64,000 nucleotides of DNA from Rhizobiales bacterium UBA3584 (GCA_002375765.1 DFMV01000063.1:1-64000); one strand, 5' to 3'. Counted from the stretch's first letter, positions 1-8,754 are shown. The notes: a model not told the origin generated them from the sequence alone. Numbers and translations: made by a program.

Positions 1-72
1 GCGATTTTGCTAACGCCGTCGTACCGGGGAAACCCGGAAGGGATTGACCCTAGCCTTCTGAAGGGCGACTAG
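1..72 (+). CDS. Possible 3' end of a gene cut by the left edge
   Basis: Frame 1 is open from the first base to a TAG at 70-72 and would encode 23 residues ending NPEGIDPSLLKGD. The composition is compatible with a protein C-terminus, but the stretch is short and the opposite strand is also partly open. I do not recognise a family. It is listed only because a neighbour must end somewhere near here. Confidence 0.25.
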   Translation, partial: AILLTPSYRGNPEGIDPSLLKGD

Positions 73-88
73 GCCAAAAATCCCGGTC

Positions 89-149
89 GCATGGGGCGAT
101 GATCGCTTCATATACTAACTAAACATGCGGAGCGTTCATCGCCCCATGC
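89..149. repeat. Long inverted repeat (19 bp arms, one mismatch)
   Basis: The arm GCATGGGGCGATGATCGCT at 89-107 is matched by its reverse complement at 131-149 with a single mismatch; the outer 14 bp pair perfectly. The 23-base loop is AT-rich and contains TATACT, a possible -10 box. It could be an operator spanning a promoter or a stable RNA hairpin. Confidence 0.6.
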
Positions 150-173
150 CGTCTACTTCGATCCGTCCTTCGG

Positions 174-198
174 CCAATCGTGCCGGTGGCACGATTGG
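174..198. repeat. Perfect 11-bp hairpin with 3-base loop
   Basis: CCAATCGTGCC at 174-184 and GGCACGATTGG at 188-198 are exact reverse complements around GGT. An outer CCTTC (167-171) and GAAGG (205-209) could extend the stem. There is no downstream T-run on either strand. Confidence 0.6.
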
Positions 199-389
199 AG
201 GTGAGAAGGCCATGAGAGCTAAGCTCGAATGGCGATCATAGCCCGAGGCGACATCGCCGTCGGAGGTTTTGGCGTGCTTGAAAAGAAGGCGCCTTGGCAG
301 CCCGCTGCCGCCCCCGCTAGTCCCATCGAATGATTGACCGCACCCTTGCCGCTGCCTAGAACACCCCCAACACTTCAGGGGCACTTCCC

Positions 390-1511
390 ATGAGCGACAA
401 TTCCTTCGGCCATCTTTTCCGCTTCACCACCTGGGGTGAGAGCCACGGCCCGGCGCTTGGCGTCGTCGTCGATGGCGTGCCGCCCGATCTGCCGATTTCC
501 GCCGAAGTGATCCAGCGCGATCTTGACCGCCGCAAGCCGGGCCAGTCGCGCTACACCACCCAGCGCCGCGAGGCCGACGAGGTCAAAATCCTTTCCGGCG
601 TTTTCGAGGACGAGCGCACAGACGGTTTGCGCACCACCGGTACGCCGATTTCGTTGATGATCGAAAACACCGATCAGCGTTCGAAAGACTATTCCGACAT
701 CCGCGACAAGTTTCGCCCCGGCCATGCCGATTACACCTATTTCCAGAAATACGGCATCCGCGATTATCGCGGCGGTGGCCGCTCCTCGGCCCGCGAAACC
801 GCCGCCCGCGTCGCCGCCGGCGCCGTCGCCAAGCTGGTAATTCCCGATGTCACCATCCGCGCCTCGCTCGTCCAGATCGGACCCCACAAGATCGATTACG
901 CCAATTTCGATTGGGACCAGGTCGATCAGAATCCGTTCTTCTGCGCCGATCCCAAGGCCGCAGAAACCTGGGCTACCTACCTCGACGGCATTCGCAAGGC
1001 GGGTTCGTCCGTCGGCGCCATTATCGAAGTCGTGGCTGAAGGCGTGCCCGCTGGCTGGGGCGCGCCGATCTATGGCAAATTGTCCGCCGATATTGCTGCT
1101 GCCTTCATGTCGATCAATGCCGTCAAGGGCGTCGAGATCGGCGAGGGGATGCATGCTGCCGAATTGACCGGCGAGGAAAACGCCGATCAGATGCGCTCGG
1201 ACCGCCCGCTGCCCCAATTCCTGTCCAACAAGGCCGGCGGCATCCTCGGCGGCATCTCGAATGGCGACCCCATCGTTGCCCGGTTTGCGGTCAAGCCCAC
1301 CAGCTCGATTCTCACGCCCCGCCAGACCGTCACCACGGAAAACGAGGACGCCGATATCATCACCAAAGGCCGCCACGACCCTTGCGTCGGCATCCGCGCC
1401 GTGCCTATCGGCGAAGCCATGATGGCCTGCGTTTTGGCCGATCACATGCTGCGCCACCGCGGCCAGACCGGCCGCGAAGGCGGCATCGGATTTGGAAGGA
1501 ACGATCTGTAA
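390..1511 (+). CDS. aroC: Chorismate synthase
   Basis: It makes chorismate from 5-enolpyruvylshikimate-3-phosphate, the last step of the shikimate pathway in the cytoplasm, using reduced FMN. The 373-residue length is normal for the family. Family signatures are visible: WGESHG at 15-20, RPGHADYTY at 109-117 and [17 protein letters not shown] at about 128-144. The start ATG has only a weak upstream purine stretch. Its TAA overlaps the ATG of ribB, so the two genes are probably co-transcribed and translationally coupled. The long upstream hairpins are unexplained and could affect its expression. Confidence 0.97.
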   Translation: MSDNSFGHLFRFTTWGESHGPALGVVVDGVPPDLPISAEVIQRDLDRRKPGQSRYTTQRREADEVKILSGVFEDERTDGLRTTGTPISLMIENTDQRSKDYSDIRDKFRPGHADYTYFQKYGIRDYRGGGRSSARETAARVAAGAVAKLVIPDVTIRASLVQIGPHKIDYANFDWDQVDQNPFFCADPKAAETWATYLDGIRKAGSSVGAIIEVVAEGVPAGWGAPIYGKLSADIAAAFMSINAVKGVEIGEGMHAAELTGEENADQMRSDRPLPQFLSNKAGGILGGISNGDPIVARFAVKPTSSILTPRQTVTTENEDADIITKGRHDPCVGIRAVPIGEAMMACVLADHMLRHRGQTGREGGIGFGRNDL

Positions 1512-2593
1512 TGATCTCTGAATCCGATCAGCGCGTCCAGGCGGCGCTCGAAGCCATGAAGAGCGGCCAGATGGTCGTTGTGATTGACGATCACGACAGG
1601 GAAGGCGAGGGCGATATCATTGCTGCCGCGTCCACCATCACGCCCGAGCAGATGGCCTTCATCGTGCGCCACACCTCTGGTATCGTCTGTGCCCCGATAA
1701 CTGGCGAGCGTGCCCAGAAACTGCGCCTCGATCCGATGGTCGCCACCAATGATTCCGCGCATTCGACGGCATTCACCGTCACCATAGATTTCAAGCACGG
1801 CACCACGACCGGCATCTCCGCCGAGGACCGCACCGCAACTGTTCGCGCATTGACCAACGGCAATGTGGCCGCCGAGGATTTCTCGCGCCCCGGCCATATC
1901 TTCCCGCTGATCGCCCGGCGGGGCGGCGTCCTCATGCGCTCGGGCCACACCGAGGCCGCAGTCGATCTGTGCAAACTCGCCGATCTGCCCGATGTCGGGG
2001 TGATCTGCGAACTGGTCAATGATGACGGCACGGTAACCCGTGGCCAGCAGGTCGCCGATTTTGCGGCAACTCATGGCCTGCCGCTGATCTCGGTCGCTGA
2101 TCTGATCGCCTACCGCCAGCGTCGCGAAAAGCTCGTTGAGCGGGTCGCGACCTTCGAGATGGATACCGTCGCCGGTCGCGCCATCGCCTATGCCTACTCA
2201 ACCCCGTTTGATCGCGTGCAGCATCTCGCGCTGGTGTTCGGTGACGTGGGGCAGGGCGCGTCGGTCAACGTCCGCCTCCAACGTGAGGATATCGTGACCG
2301 ACGTGTTCGGTGGCGCCGAAACGCTCAACGCATCGATTGCCGCTCTGGCCGAAACCGGTGGCGTTCTGGTCTATCTGCGCGAAGGCAATGCAGGTGTCGC
2401 CTATGACAAGGCCGCCGCTGAAGCCGAGCGCGAAGACCATGGTTCGGCGCGTGATCGGGATGCCGAATGGCGTGAAGTCGGGCTCGGCGCCCAGATCCTG
2501 CGAGATCTCGGCATCTCCGCCATCAAGCCGATGTCCTCACGTTCGCGCCACTATGTCGGACTTGAGGCCTTCGGAATTACGATTTCCGATTAG
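1511..2593 (+). CDS. ribB: 3,4-dihydroxy-2-butanone-4-phosphate synthase with degenerate RibA-like domain (RibBX type)
   Basis: The N-terminal ~200 residues are a RibB domain that converts ribulose-5-phosphate to the four-carbon riboflavin precursor. It shows the acidic DDHDREGEGD motif (27-36), FSRPGHIFPL (about 124-133) and GHTEAAVDL (about 145-153). The C-terminal ~155 residues align in length with GTP cyclohydrolase II but lack its zinc-binding cysteine cluster, so this half is probably not a cyclohydrolase. I chose the ATG at 1511 because it overlaps the aroC stop and follows GGAAGGAA; a 43-codon upstream extension is arginine-rich and lies inside aroC. The protein is 360 residues. Confidence 0.92.
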   Translation: MISESDQRVQAALEAMKSGQMVVVIDDHDREGEGDIIAAASTITPEQMAFIVRHTSGIVCAPITGERAQKLRLDPMVATNDSAHSTAFTVTIDFKHGTTTGISAEDRTATVRALTNGNVAAEDFSRPGHIFPLIARRGGVLMRSGHTEAAVDLCKLADLPDVGVICELVNDDGTVTRGQQVADFAATHGLPLISVADLIAYRQRREKLVERVATFEMDTVAGRAIAYAYSTPFDRVQHLALVFGDVGQGASVNVRLQREDIVTDVFGGAETLNASIAALAETGGVLVYLREGNAGVAYDKAAAEAEREDHGSARDRDAEWREVGLGAQILRDLGISAIKPMSSRSRHYVGLEAFGITISD

Positions 2594-2676
2594 AAATTGA
2601 CTGCCCGCCGTCATCAATTTGTGGCCAACATCGATTAGCGGTGACCTGATCGCTCAGGATCGGGAGACTGGCGGAT

Positions 2677-2943
2677 ATGTGGAGGGTCGCAACGATTCCC
2701 GTCGCGCTGGTGCTCCTTGTTGTGGGAGCTATTCTGGCGCCGACGCCCATCCCGGTCGGAGTGCCGATGATGGCTCTCGCCATTTTCCTTTTGCTCGGCA
2801 GCTCAAAATTTGCCTTGCGCTCGGTTCGCCGCCTGCGCCGCCGCTGGAAGGGCCTTGACCAGGCCCTGACCCACCTTGAAACACGCACTGCAGGCACCAT
2901 CGCCCGGACCTTCAAACGCTCCCGCCCGCACCGCCCCGGCTAG
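2677..2943 (+). CDS. Small inner-membrane protein (PGPGW-like)
   Basis: 88 residues. Two hydrophobic segments, about 5-24 and 30-43, are separated by a proline/glycine-rich turn PTPIPVGVP and followed by a basic cytoplasmic tail rich in arginine. This layout resembles the PGPGW-type small transmembrane proteins of alphaproteobacteria, but the match is from layout and not from a clear signature. Function is unknown. It stands alone downstream of ribB, and a repeat element begins right after its stop. Confidence 0.7.
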   Translation: MWRVATIPVALVLLVVGAILAPTPIPVGVPMMALAIFLLLGSSKFALRSVRRLRRRWKGLDQALTHLETRTAGTIARTFKRSRPHRPG

Positions 2944-2998
2944 AGCGTTTCCAGGATAAATGGAAACCACTTATCCGGTTCGGAAACGCGACAAAACA
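2942..2998. repeat. Interspersed hairpin repeat, GCGTTTCC/GGAAACGC type
   Basis: GCGTTTCC at 2945-2952 pairs with GGAAACGC at 2982-2989, with an additional internal GGAAAC. Elements of the form 'gagcgtttcc...' next to stop codons are common in Devosia and related genomes. Similar but shorter sequences lie at about 6960-7005 and 28320-28350 in this window. Confidence 0.5.
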
Positions 2999-3003
2999 AG
3001 CAA

Positions 3004-3315
3004 TTAGCGCATGTCGTTGTAAACGCTATAGGCCGCGTCGTCCCAATTCTTGACCAGATTGGCCGAACAGAATTTGTAGGCCCGCTCGTAGATCACTTCG
3101 TCATCGATGCCGTAACCGACATCGGCGTCCTCATACATGTTCCGTGCCGTAAAGTACCCCAGCAACCACCAGCGGTTCATGTTGTGATAATCTTCGACCT
3201 CGTGTTCGGCCATGATTTCATCGCACAGAACCCCGCCCTTGATCGTATAGGCCGGCGCCGAGGCGCTCAACAGAACACTCGCGACAAGTATGGCCGTGGC
3301 GATTGCGTGTTTCAT
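3004..3315 (-). CDS. Small secreted protein of unknown function
   Basis: 103 residues starting at MKHAIATAI. A clear signal peptide covers about 1-22 and is likely cleaved after ASAPAY or nearby. The mature part has two cysteines (31 and 83) that could form a disulfide, an aromatic stretch NRWWLLGYF and many acidic residues. It resembles HdeA/Rap1a-type small periplasmic proteins in size and cysteine pattern, but I see no decisive signature. An upstream in-frame ATG at 3378 would put 21 non-signal residues before the signal peptide, so I reject it. Confidence 0.75.
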   Translation of the reverse strand: MKHAIATAILVASVLLSASAPAYTIKGGVLCDEIMAEHEVEDYHNMNRWWLLGYFTARNMYEDADVGYGIDDEVIYERAYKFCSANLVKNWDDAAYSVYNDMR

Positions 3316-3381
3316 CTTGGGTCCCCAGAAATCTGCTCGGTCTATTAGTAAGGCCGCCAATTTCCCGTCCGCAAGCATTTT

Positions 3382-4116
3382 TCAGCGCCGCCGAAAGCCG
3401 GCCAGAAACTCTCCATTCCCGTCCCCGCCCTTGATAGGGGAAGGCCATAGTCCTGCCCGTTCCCAGCCCAGTGCGTCCATATGGGCCAGAACCTCCTCAA
3501 CCGCCGCCTCCACATGCGGCCCGGGCACGACAATGCCGCCCTTGCCGATATTGTCACGTCCCACCTCGAACTGCGGCTTGATGAGCAGTATTGCCTGCGC
3601 TCCCGGCGCGCACAGGGCTGACGGGGCATCAATGATCTTGGTCAGCGACACAAAGCTCACATCGGAGACCAGAAGCTCGATTGGCTCCGCAATCAGCTCC
3701 GACGTCAGGTCGCGGGCATTGACCCCTTCGAGCGACACCACATTTCCGAGCGCCCCAACATCATCATGCAATTGTCCATGCCCCACGTCGACGGCATAGA
3801 TCAACCGGGCACCGCGCTCGGCCAGCACCTGGCTGAACCCGCCCGTCGATGCCCCAAGATCGAGACAGATCCTGCCCTTGGGATCGAACCCGCTGCGGTC
3901 CAGCCCTTCGACCAGCTTGAGCGCCGCTCGGGAAACATAGCGTGAGGCCGGATCATCCAGCGCAACGGCATCGGTCTCGGCCACAAGTTGGCTGGGTTTG
4001 CCTGCCGCAGCGCCATTTACGGTCACCGTGCCACGCAGAACAGCGTCTCGCGCCCGTGCCCGTGACTGGACGAGACCGCGCTGTTCAAGCGCGATATCGA
4101 GCCTTATCCGTCTCAT
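3382..4116 (-). CDS. tlyA: TlyA-family rRNA 2'-O-methyltransferase
   Basis: Residues 1 to about 60 form an S4 RNA-binding domain (LDIALEQRGLVQSRARARD). A Rossmann-type methyltransferase domain follows, with the SAM-binding motif DLGASTGGFS at 86-95. Residues fitting the K-D-K-E tetrad of 2'-O-methyltransferases can be placed at K67, the D of LLVSDVSF and the K of LLIKPQFE. Family members methylate 16S/23S rRNA cytidines. At 244 residues it is of family length. Its ATG overlaps the end of the SCO gene by 4 bp, so it is the last gene of that operon. Confidence 0.92.
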   Translation of the reverse strand: MRRIRLDIALEQRGLVQSRARARDAVLRGTVTVNGAAAGKPSQLVAETDAVALDDPASRYVSRAALKLVEGLDRSGFDPKGRICLDLGASTGGFSQVLAERGARLIYAVDVGHGQLHDDVGALGNVVSLEGVNARDLTSELIAEPIELLVSDVSFVSLTKIIDAPSALCAPGAQAILLIKPQFEVGRDNIGKGGIVVPGPHVEAAVEEVLAHMDALGWERAGLWPSPIKGGDGNGEFLAGFRRR

Positions 4117-4700
4117 GACGCCGTGAGGCGCCTCACCTTGTCGAGTGCCGTTTGGCTGTCCTCGCCCCAGGCGATTGTGCCGAAAAAGTCGCCCTCGGCA
4201 TCGATCATGAACACCGAGGCGGTGTGATTGACCAGATAGTCGGTCGAGCCTTCGGCTTCGACCTTTTCGGAGAACACTCCGTAGGAGCGTTTGATCTGCT
4301 CGGTCTGCCCTTCGTCGCCCACCAGCCCCATCACATCGGGCCCGAAATTGGACAGATATTCGCGCGTATGCTCGATGGTATCGCGCTCGGGGTCGACCGA
4401 AACGAAGATGATCCGCAACTCGTCATCTTCAAGCCCGAGCGACTGCTTCCAGCCGGTCGCTTCGGCAAGCGTGGTGGGGCACACGTCGGGACAATGCGTG
4501 AAGCCAAAGAACATCAGCGTTGGCGTGCCCAGCAAATCGTCTTGGGTAAACGTTTCGCCCGTCGATGTCGCCACCATCTCGAACGGCCCGCCAAACATCG
4601 CACCCGAGGGCTGGATGGGCTTTGTCAGATAGATGACCGTGGCCGAAACCGCTGCAAGCGCCACGAGGGCCCACAGAACGATGCGCACTTTTCCCAGCAC
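4113..4700 (-). CDS. SCO1/SenC-family copper chaperone for cytochrome oxidase
   Basis: 195 residues with an N-terminal membrane anchor (about 7-26) and a periplasmic thioredoxin-like domain. The copper-binding set is complete: C70 and C74 in FTHCPDVCP and H160 in LVNHTASVF. SCO proteins deliver copper to, or reduce cysteines of, the CuA site of cytochrome c oxidase. The gene overlaps tlyA by 4 bp and follows xseB closely. It occupies the place where many Rhizobiales carry dxs between xseB and tlyA. Confidence 0.93.
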   Translation of the reverse strand: MLGKVRIVLWALVALAAVSATVIYLTKPIQPSGAMFGGPFEMVATSTGETFTQDDLLGTPTLMFFGFTHCPDVCPTTLAEATGWKQSLGLEDDELRIIFVSVDPERDTIEHTREYLSNFGPDVMGLVGDEGQTEQIKRSYGVFSEKVEAEGSTDYLVNHTASVFMIDAEGDFFGTIAWGEDSQTALDKVRRLTAS

Positions 4701-4715
4701 TGCGAAATTCCTGAC

Positions 4716-4949
4716 CTATTGATCCAGCGGCTCGACGCCGACGGGCGTGCCGTCCTTGGCCAGCGTGATCTTTTCGATCCGCGCTTCGGCCTGCTTGAGC
4801 AGGGCTTCGCAATGGCGCTTGAGCGCTTCGCCGCGCTCATAAATCGCAATCGATTCCTGCAGGGGCGCCTTGCCGCCTTCGAGCTGCGCAACGATCTTTT
4901 CAAGTTCGTCCAGCGCCGCTTCAAAGCTCATTTCGGCGATCTCGGTCAT
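4716..4949 (-). CDS. xseB: Exodeoxyribonuclease VII small subunit
   Basis: 77 residues, the usual length. The family pattern of [18 protein letters not shown] followed by an amphipathic helix ([19 protein letters not shown]) is plain. XseB binds several copies per XseA to form the single-strand exonuclease VII. xseA is not in this window. The gene sits 16 bp after the HDAC-like gene and 15 bp before the SCO gene, indicating one leftward operon. Confidence 0.95.
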   Translation of the reverse strand: MTEIAEMSFEAALDELEKIVAQLEGGKAPLQESIAIYERGEALKRHCEALLKQAEARIEKITLAKDGTPVGVEPLDQ

Positions 4950-4965
4950 AACTGCCCCTTTGTCT

Positions 4966-5916
4966 TTAATCGTCGTATTCGGGTCCGGCTTCGCCGGTCA
5001 GCAGCATGCCTACATGCGCCGATACCCCTGAGGCAAGCCCGCCAAGATCGTAGCCGCCTTCGAGCATCGAGACCAAACGGTTTGAGCAGCGCTTCTCGGC
5101 AATGTCCATCAACTTTCCCGTGAGCCAGGCGAAATCGGAGCCCACCCATTCGAGCTGCGCCAGCGGATCACGCCGCTCTGCGTCGAACCCGGCCGATACA
5201 AGGATGAGGTCCGGCGCGAAATTATCGAGCGCCGGCAATATCTGCTCCTTGTAAACCACCCGCATTTCGGCGCCGCCGCTGCCGGCTGGTAGTGCGGCAT
5301 TGACGATATTGCCGACACCGTCTTCGTGCGGCGCGCCGGTCCCCGGATAGAGCGGCATCTGGTGCGACGAAGCGTAAAAAACCGAGGGATCGTCGGCAAA
5401 AATGTCCTGCGTGCCATTGCCGTGATGCACGTCGAAATCGATGATTGCCACACGCTCGGCGCCGTGGAGCCGCTGCGCCTGCCGTGCGGCGATGGCGATT
5501 GTGTTTACGAGGCAGAACCCCATCGAGCGGTCGCGCTCGGCATGGTGCCCCGGCGGGCGCGCCAGCACGAACGCATTATGCGCCTCGCCCAGAATAACCG
5601 CCTCAACACCCCGCAACACCCCGCCCAGCGCAGTCGCCGCCGCTTCAAGACTGCGTGAGGAGACGAATGTATCGGGATCGATCTGCCCGATCCCTTCGGC
5701 CGGCCGCGTGGCACGAATCGTATCCATGACCTTTCGGCTGTGGACCAGTTCGGCCAGCTCAAGATCGCCCGGCCCGGCCATCTCGCGGGTCAATGCCCCG
5801 AAGCGAGGATGCGACAATGCCTTGGCCGCAGCTTCAATCCGCTCCTGTCGCTCGACGTGGCCGCTCGGTGTCGCATGCGCAGACCCGTTTGTCTGGCTGA
5901 TGAGAAGGGTCGTCAT
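4966..5916 (-). CDS. Histone-deacetylase/acetylpolyamine-amidohydrolase family protein
   Basis: 316 residues of the arginase/deacetylase fold. The zinc site and catalytic residues of class II-type HDACs are visible: PPGHH (121-125), [10 protein letters not shown] (160-169, with zinc ligands D162 and H164), [11 protein letters not shown] (third ligand) and the transition-state tyrosine in LEGGYDL. Bacterial homologues deacetylate acetylpolyamines or small molecules; the substrate here cannot be told. It is the first gene of the leftward xseB-SCO-tlyA run, an arrangement often seen in Rhizobiales. Confidence 0.9.
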   Translation of the reverse strand: MTTLLISQTNGSAHATPSGHVERQERIEAAAKALSHPRFGALTREMAGPGDLELAELVHSRKVMDTIRATRPAEGIGQIDPDTFVSSRSLEAAATALGGVLRGVEAVILGEAHNAFVLARPPGHHAERDRSMGFCLVNTIAIAARQAQRLHGAERVAIIDFDVHHGNGTQDIFADDPSVFYASSHQMPLYPGTGAPHEDGVGNIVNAALPAGSGGAEMRVVYKEQILPALDNFAPDLILVSAGFDAERRDPLAQLEWVGSDFAWLTGKLMDIAEKRCSNRLVSMLEGGYDLGGLASGVSAHVGMLLTGEAGPEYDD

Positions 5917-5988
5917 CTAGGTCCCGATCTTAGGCCTCGGCTGTCACCTCTTCTTGACGCGGCACCGGGCGCTTGTCAAACAACGTCG

Positions 5989-6939
5989 ATGAAGCCAGCA
6001 CCCACCGATCCCCAGACCGTTGCCGAAGCCGCAGCCTTGCTTGACAGGGGCGAGTTGTGCGCCTTTGCGACAGAGACGGTCTATGGCCTTGGCGCTGACG
6101 CCACCAATTCAGATGCTGTCCTCAAAATCTATGAAACCAAGGGCCGCCCGCGCTTCAATCCCCTCATTTCCCACTGCGCCGATAGGGCAATGGCCGAGCG
6201 CTTCGGCGACTTTCCCCCACTCGCCCTCCGTCTGGCCGACGCCTTCTGGCCTGGTCCATTGACCCTGGTTGTTCCCCTCAAACCCGACGCAGGTCTTTCC
6301 GATCTCGTTACGGCCGGGCTCGATACGGTCGGCCTGCGTGTGCCGGCCCATCCCATGGCCCGCGATTTGATCGCCGCCCTCGGCCGTCCCGTTGCCGCTC
6401 CGTCGGCCAACCCGTCGGGCAAACTCTCACCCACCACGGCCGACCATGTCCGCACAGCCTTTGTCGGTGCGGTTCCGGTTCTCGGCGGCGGCCCCTGCCA
6501 AAGCGGTTTGGAATCCACGATCGTCGCCGTCACCGACGATACGGTCACCCAGTTGCGCGCCGGTGCCCTTGCGCGGCAGGACATCGAAACCGTCCTCGGG
6601 TACCCCATCGCGATCGCCGCCCCAAATGCTGCCATCACCGCACCGGGAATGCTCAAAAGCCACTACGCCCCAAACGCAGCTCTCAGGCTCAACGCCGCCA
6701 CGCCCCAACGCAACGAGGCTTATCTCGCTTTCGGGAGCGAACCAAAGGGCTTCTCGGGACCGATGTTGAACCTGTCGCCCTCCCGCGATCTGCGTGAGGC
6801 GGCACGAAACCTGTTTTCCCACCTGGCTTGCCTCGATAGCGAAGGCACAAAGGCCATCGCCGTTGCTCCCATCCCCCATGATGGGTTGGGGGAAGCAATC
6901 AACGATCGGCTTGAAAGGGCGGCAGCGCCGCGCACCTGA
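5989..6939 (+). CDS. L-threonylcarbamoyladenylate synthase, long Sua5 type
   Basis: It makes threonylcarbamoyl-AMP from threonine, bicarbonate and ATP for the t6A37 modification of ANN-decoding tRNAs. The YrdC-like domain carries ATETVYGLGADAT (27-39) and KGRPRFNPLISH (51-62). A SANPSGKLSPT segment and KSHYAPNA linker lead to a C-terminal Sua5 domain, giving 316 residues. I chose ATG 5989 because the preceding frame (from 5740) lies antisense to the HDAC gene. It is transcribed divergently from that gene with a 72-bp gap. Confidence 0.92.
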   Translation: MKPAPTDPQTVAEAAALLDRGELCAFATETVYGLGADATNSDAVLKIYETKGRPRFNPLISHCADRAMAERFGDFPPLALRLADAFWPGPLTLVVPLKPDAGLSDLVTAGLDTVGLRVPAHPMARDLIAALGRPVAAPSANPSGKLSPTTADHVRTAFVGAVPVLGGGPCQSGLESTIVAVTDDTVTQLRAGALARQDIETVLGYPIAIAAPNAAITAPGMLKSHYAPNAALRLNAATPQRNEAYLAFGSEPKGFSGPMLNLSPSRDLREAARNLFSHLACLDSEGTKAIAVAPIPHDGLGEAINDRLERAAAPRT

Positions 6940-6958
6940 TCGCGCTACAAAGCAAAGA

Positions 6959-7005
6959 CCTGGAGCAATTGAAGCGCTTCAAAGAAGCGCAAAAAATGCT
7001 CTAGT
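6959..7005. repeat. Hairpin repeat between convergent genes
   Basis: GAGCAATTGAAGCGCTTC is followed by AAGAAGCGC and a closing GCTC, forming an imperfect stem (GAGC/GCTC outer, GCGCTTC/GAAGCGC inner). It fills the gap between the convergent Sua5 and DnaJ-like genes. It may terminate one or both transcripts or be a copy of a genome-wide element. Confidence 0.4.
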
Positions 7006-7969
7006 CTCTCACCTTGTAGGGCTTTTGATCCTTCCAGAACCGCATCAGGCTCTCGAGGTCCGGGTCGCCGCCCTTGGGCAGAACGATCCGCAGATTGACG
7101 TAGAGATCGCCCTTGCCGAACAACCCCTTGCCTTTGAGCCGCATGGCCTTTGCCGTATCGGGTCCCGGCGGCAGATTGAGTTCCACGGCCCCATCCAGTG
7201 TCGGCACGCGCACCTTGGCGCCCAGAACGGCCTCATAGAGCGTAATCGGCACATCAACGCGCAGATCATGGCCGTCCTTGCGGAACTGCTTGTGCCTGGC
7301 AAATTTGACCGTCACCAGCGCATCGCCGGGCTGCCCGGTAAGCGGCGAAGGCCTGCCCTGGCCACGCAGCCGCACCTGCTGGCCCTCTTCGAGCGGTGAG
7401 GGGAGCTTGACCGATACCGTCTTGCCCGAGGGCAGGGTAACAGGGACCGAGCCGCCCTTATGGGCGTCTTCCAGCGACACGGCCAGATTGACCACAACGT
7501 CCTCGCCCTTGGCCGATCCGGCAGCGCCGGTCGTTGCGCCGGTAAACGGATCCCAACTGGCGCTGCCCGCGCCCGCGCCCGCGCCGAACGGATTCCCACC
7601 CGCCGGGCCACGTCGCGTGCCGCCAAATCCGCTCATGAATTCCTTGAGAATATCCTCGGCGTTGAACCCGCCCGCTCCGGCGCCCGCGCCGGGGCGTCCG
7701 CCGCGCATTCCCGACGGGTCGAATCCGCCGAACCCGGCGAATTTGGGATTGCCGTCGGCATCGATCTCCCCGCGGTCATATTGTCCCCGCTTGGTCTTGT
7801 CCGAAAGCAGGTCGTAGGCCGCCGTCGCCTCGGCGAATTTCTCGTGCGCCTTCTTGTCGTTCGGGTTCTGGTCCGGATGATAGGTTTTGGCCAGCTTGCG
7901 GTAGGCGCTCTTGATCTCCTTTTCGCTGGCGCTCTTTGACACTCCGAGCACTGTATAGGGGTCGCGCAT
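7001..7969 (-). CDS. J-domain cochaperone, CbpA/DnaJ class without zinc finger
   Basis: 322 residues. The J domain (1-70) has the HPD motif at 31-33 (TYHPDQN), needed to stimulate DnaK ATPase. A Gly/Phe/Ala-rich linker (about 75-160) follows, then two CTD substrate-binding domains from about 170. The CXXCXGXG zinc repeats of DnaJ are absent, so this is a CbpA-like type II protein. I start at MRDPYTVLGV; the 56 upstream in-frame codons overlap the pdxH promoter and 5' end and have no J-domain homology. Confidence 0.92.
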   Translation of the reverse strand: MRDPYTVLGVSKSASEKEIKSAYRKLAKTYHPDQNPNDKKAHEKFAEATAAYDLLSDKTKRGQYDRGEIDADGNPKFAGFGGFDPSGMRGGRPGAGAGAGGFNAEDILKEFMSGFGGTRRGPAGGNPFGAGAGAGSASWDPFTGATTGAAGSAKGEDVVVNLAVSLEDAHKGGSVPVTLPSGKTVSVKLPSPLEEGQQVRLRGQGRPSPLTGQPGDALVTVKFARHKQFRKDGHDLRVDVPITLYEAVLGAKVRVPTLDGAVELNLPPGPDTAKAMRLKGKGLFGKGDLYVNLRIVLPKGGDPDLESLMRFWKDQKPYKVRD

Positions 7970-8108
7970 TCGCTTTGTTACACCTTGAAAGGGCGCTCCG
8001 GCTTGTCGTCCGGCAGCGCCACGTCCTTTCGATCCACGATTTGCGGGCATTGAAGCACCGCAGCTTTGCGTTCTATATGGCCACGGCCCCCCATAATGTC
8101 CAGACGGG

Positions 8109-8750
8109 ATGGATTTTGCCGTGACGGCTTCGCTCACTGATCTGCTGTTCGACGATGCCTATGATGGCACTATCGATCCTCTCGAACTCTTTCCCCATTG
8201 GCTCGAAGAGGCCCGTGAGACTGAGCCCAACGATCCCAATGCCATGGCGGTTGCCAGCGTGGATCAGAACGGCATGCCCGATCTTCGCATGGTGCTCCTC
8301 AACGGCTATTCTCACGAGGGTTTTGTCTTTTTCACCAATTTCGAATCGGCAAAGGGTCGCCAGCTGCTTGCCCACCCCATGGCCGCGTTGCTGTTTCACT
8401 GGAAAAGCCTGCGCCGCCAGGTTCGTGTGCGCGGTCCGGTCGAACCGGTGAGCCAGGCGGAGGCTGATGCCTACTTTGCTTCGCGCCCGGCCCAGTCACG
8501 CATTGGCGCCCACGCGTCGGACCAGTCCCGCCCGCTTCAAAGCCGCAACGCGCTTGTCGAGCGCGTCGAGGCGCTGACCGAACAGTTTGCCGATGGTGAA
8601 ATCGGGCGCCCGGCCCATTGGTCTGGTTTCCGGATCCAGCCGCTTGAGATCGAATTCTGGAAAGATGGCGCCTTCCGGCTCCATGACCGGGTGCTGTTCA
8701 CACGCCCCGATCTCAGCACGGGCTGGTCGCGCACCCGGCTTTATCCGTAA
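8109..8750 (+). CDS. pdxH: Pyridoxamine/pyridoxine 5'-phosphate oxidase
   Basis: 213-residue FMN flavoprotein that oxidises PNP/PMP to pyridoxal 5'-phosphate in B6 synthesis and salvage. Family stretches are visible: [47 protein letters not shown] and the C-terminal WSRTRLYP, where the final Arg-Leu-X-Pro is characteristic. The gene lies divergent from the DnaJ-like gene and 4 bp before the DUF1499 gene, so those two probably share a transcript. Confidence 0.96.
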   Translation: MDFAVTASLTDLLFDDAYDGTIDPLELFPHWLEEARETEPNDPNAMAVASVDQNGMPDLRMVLLNGYSHEGFVFFTNFESAKGRQLLAHPMAALLFHWKSLRRQVRVRGPVEPVSQAEADAYFASRPAQSRIGAHASDQSRPLQSRNALVERVEALTEQFADGEIGRPAHWSGFRIQPLEIEFWKDGAFRLHDRVLFTRPDLSTGWSRTRLYP

Positions 8751-8754
8751 GTCC

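Larger units (their letters stand above)
73..389. other. Non-coding, hairpin-rich leader region upstream of aroC
   Basis: No convincing coding frame lies in these 317 bases; the 82-codon reverse frame has arginine/glycine-rich, non-protein-like composition. The region holds a 19-bp imperfect inverted repeat (89-149) and an 11-bp perfect hairpin (174-198). Neither hairpin is followed by a T-run, so they do not look like simple terminators. An operator, mRNA leader structure or small RNA are all possible. Confidence 0.5.

Noticed and set aside
375..1457. 360-codon reverse frame opposite aroC
   Set aside because: It mirrors aroC codon by codon and is Gly/Ala/Asp-rich, with no domain. It is an artefact of high GC.
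1382..1510. N-terminal extension of ribB
   Set aside because: The 43 residues are arginine-rich, lie within aroC, and the ATG overlapping the aroC stop has a better ribosome binding site.
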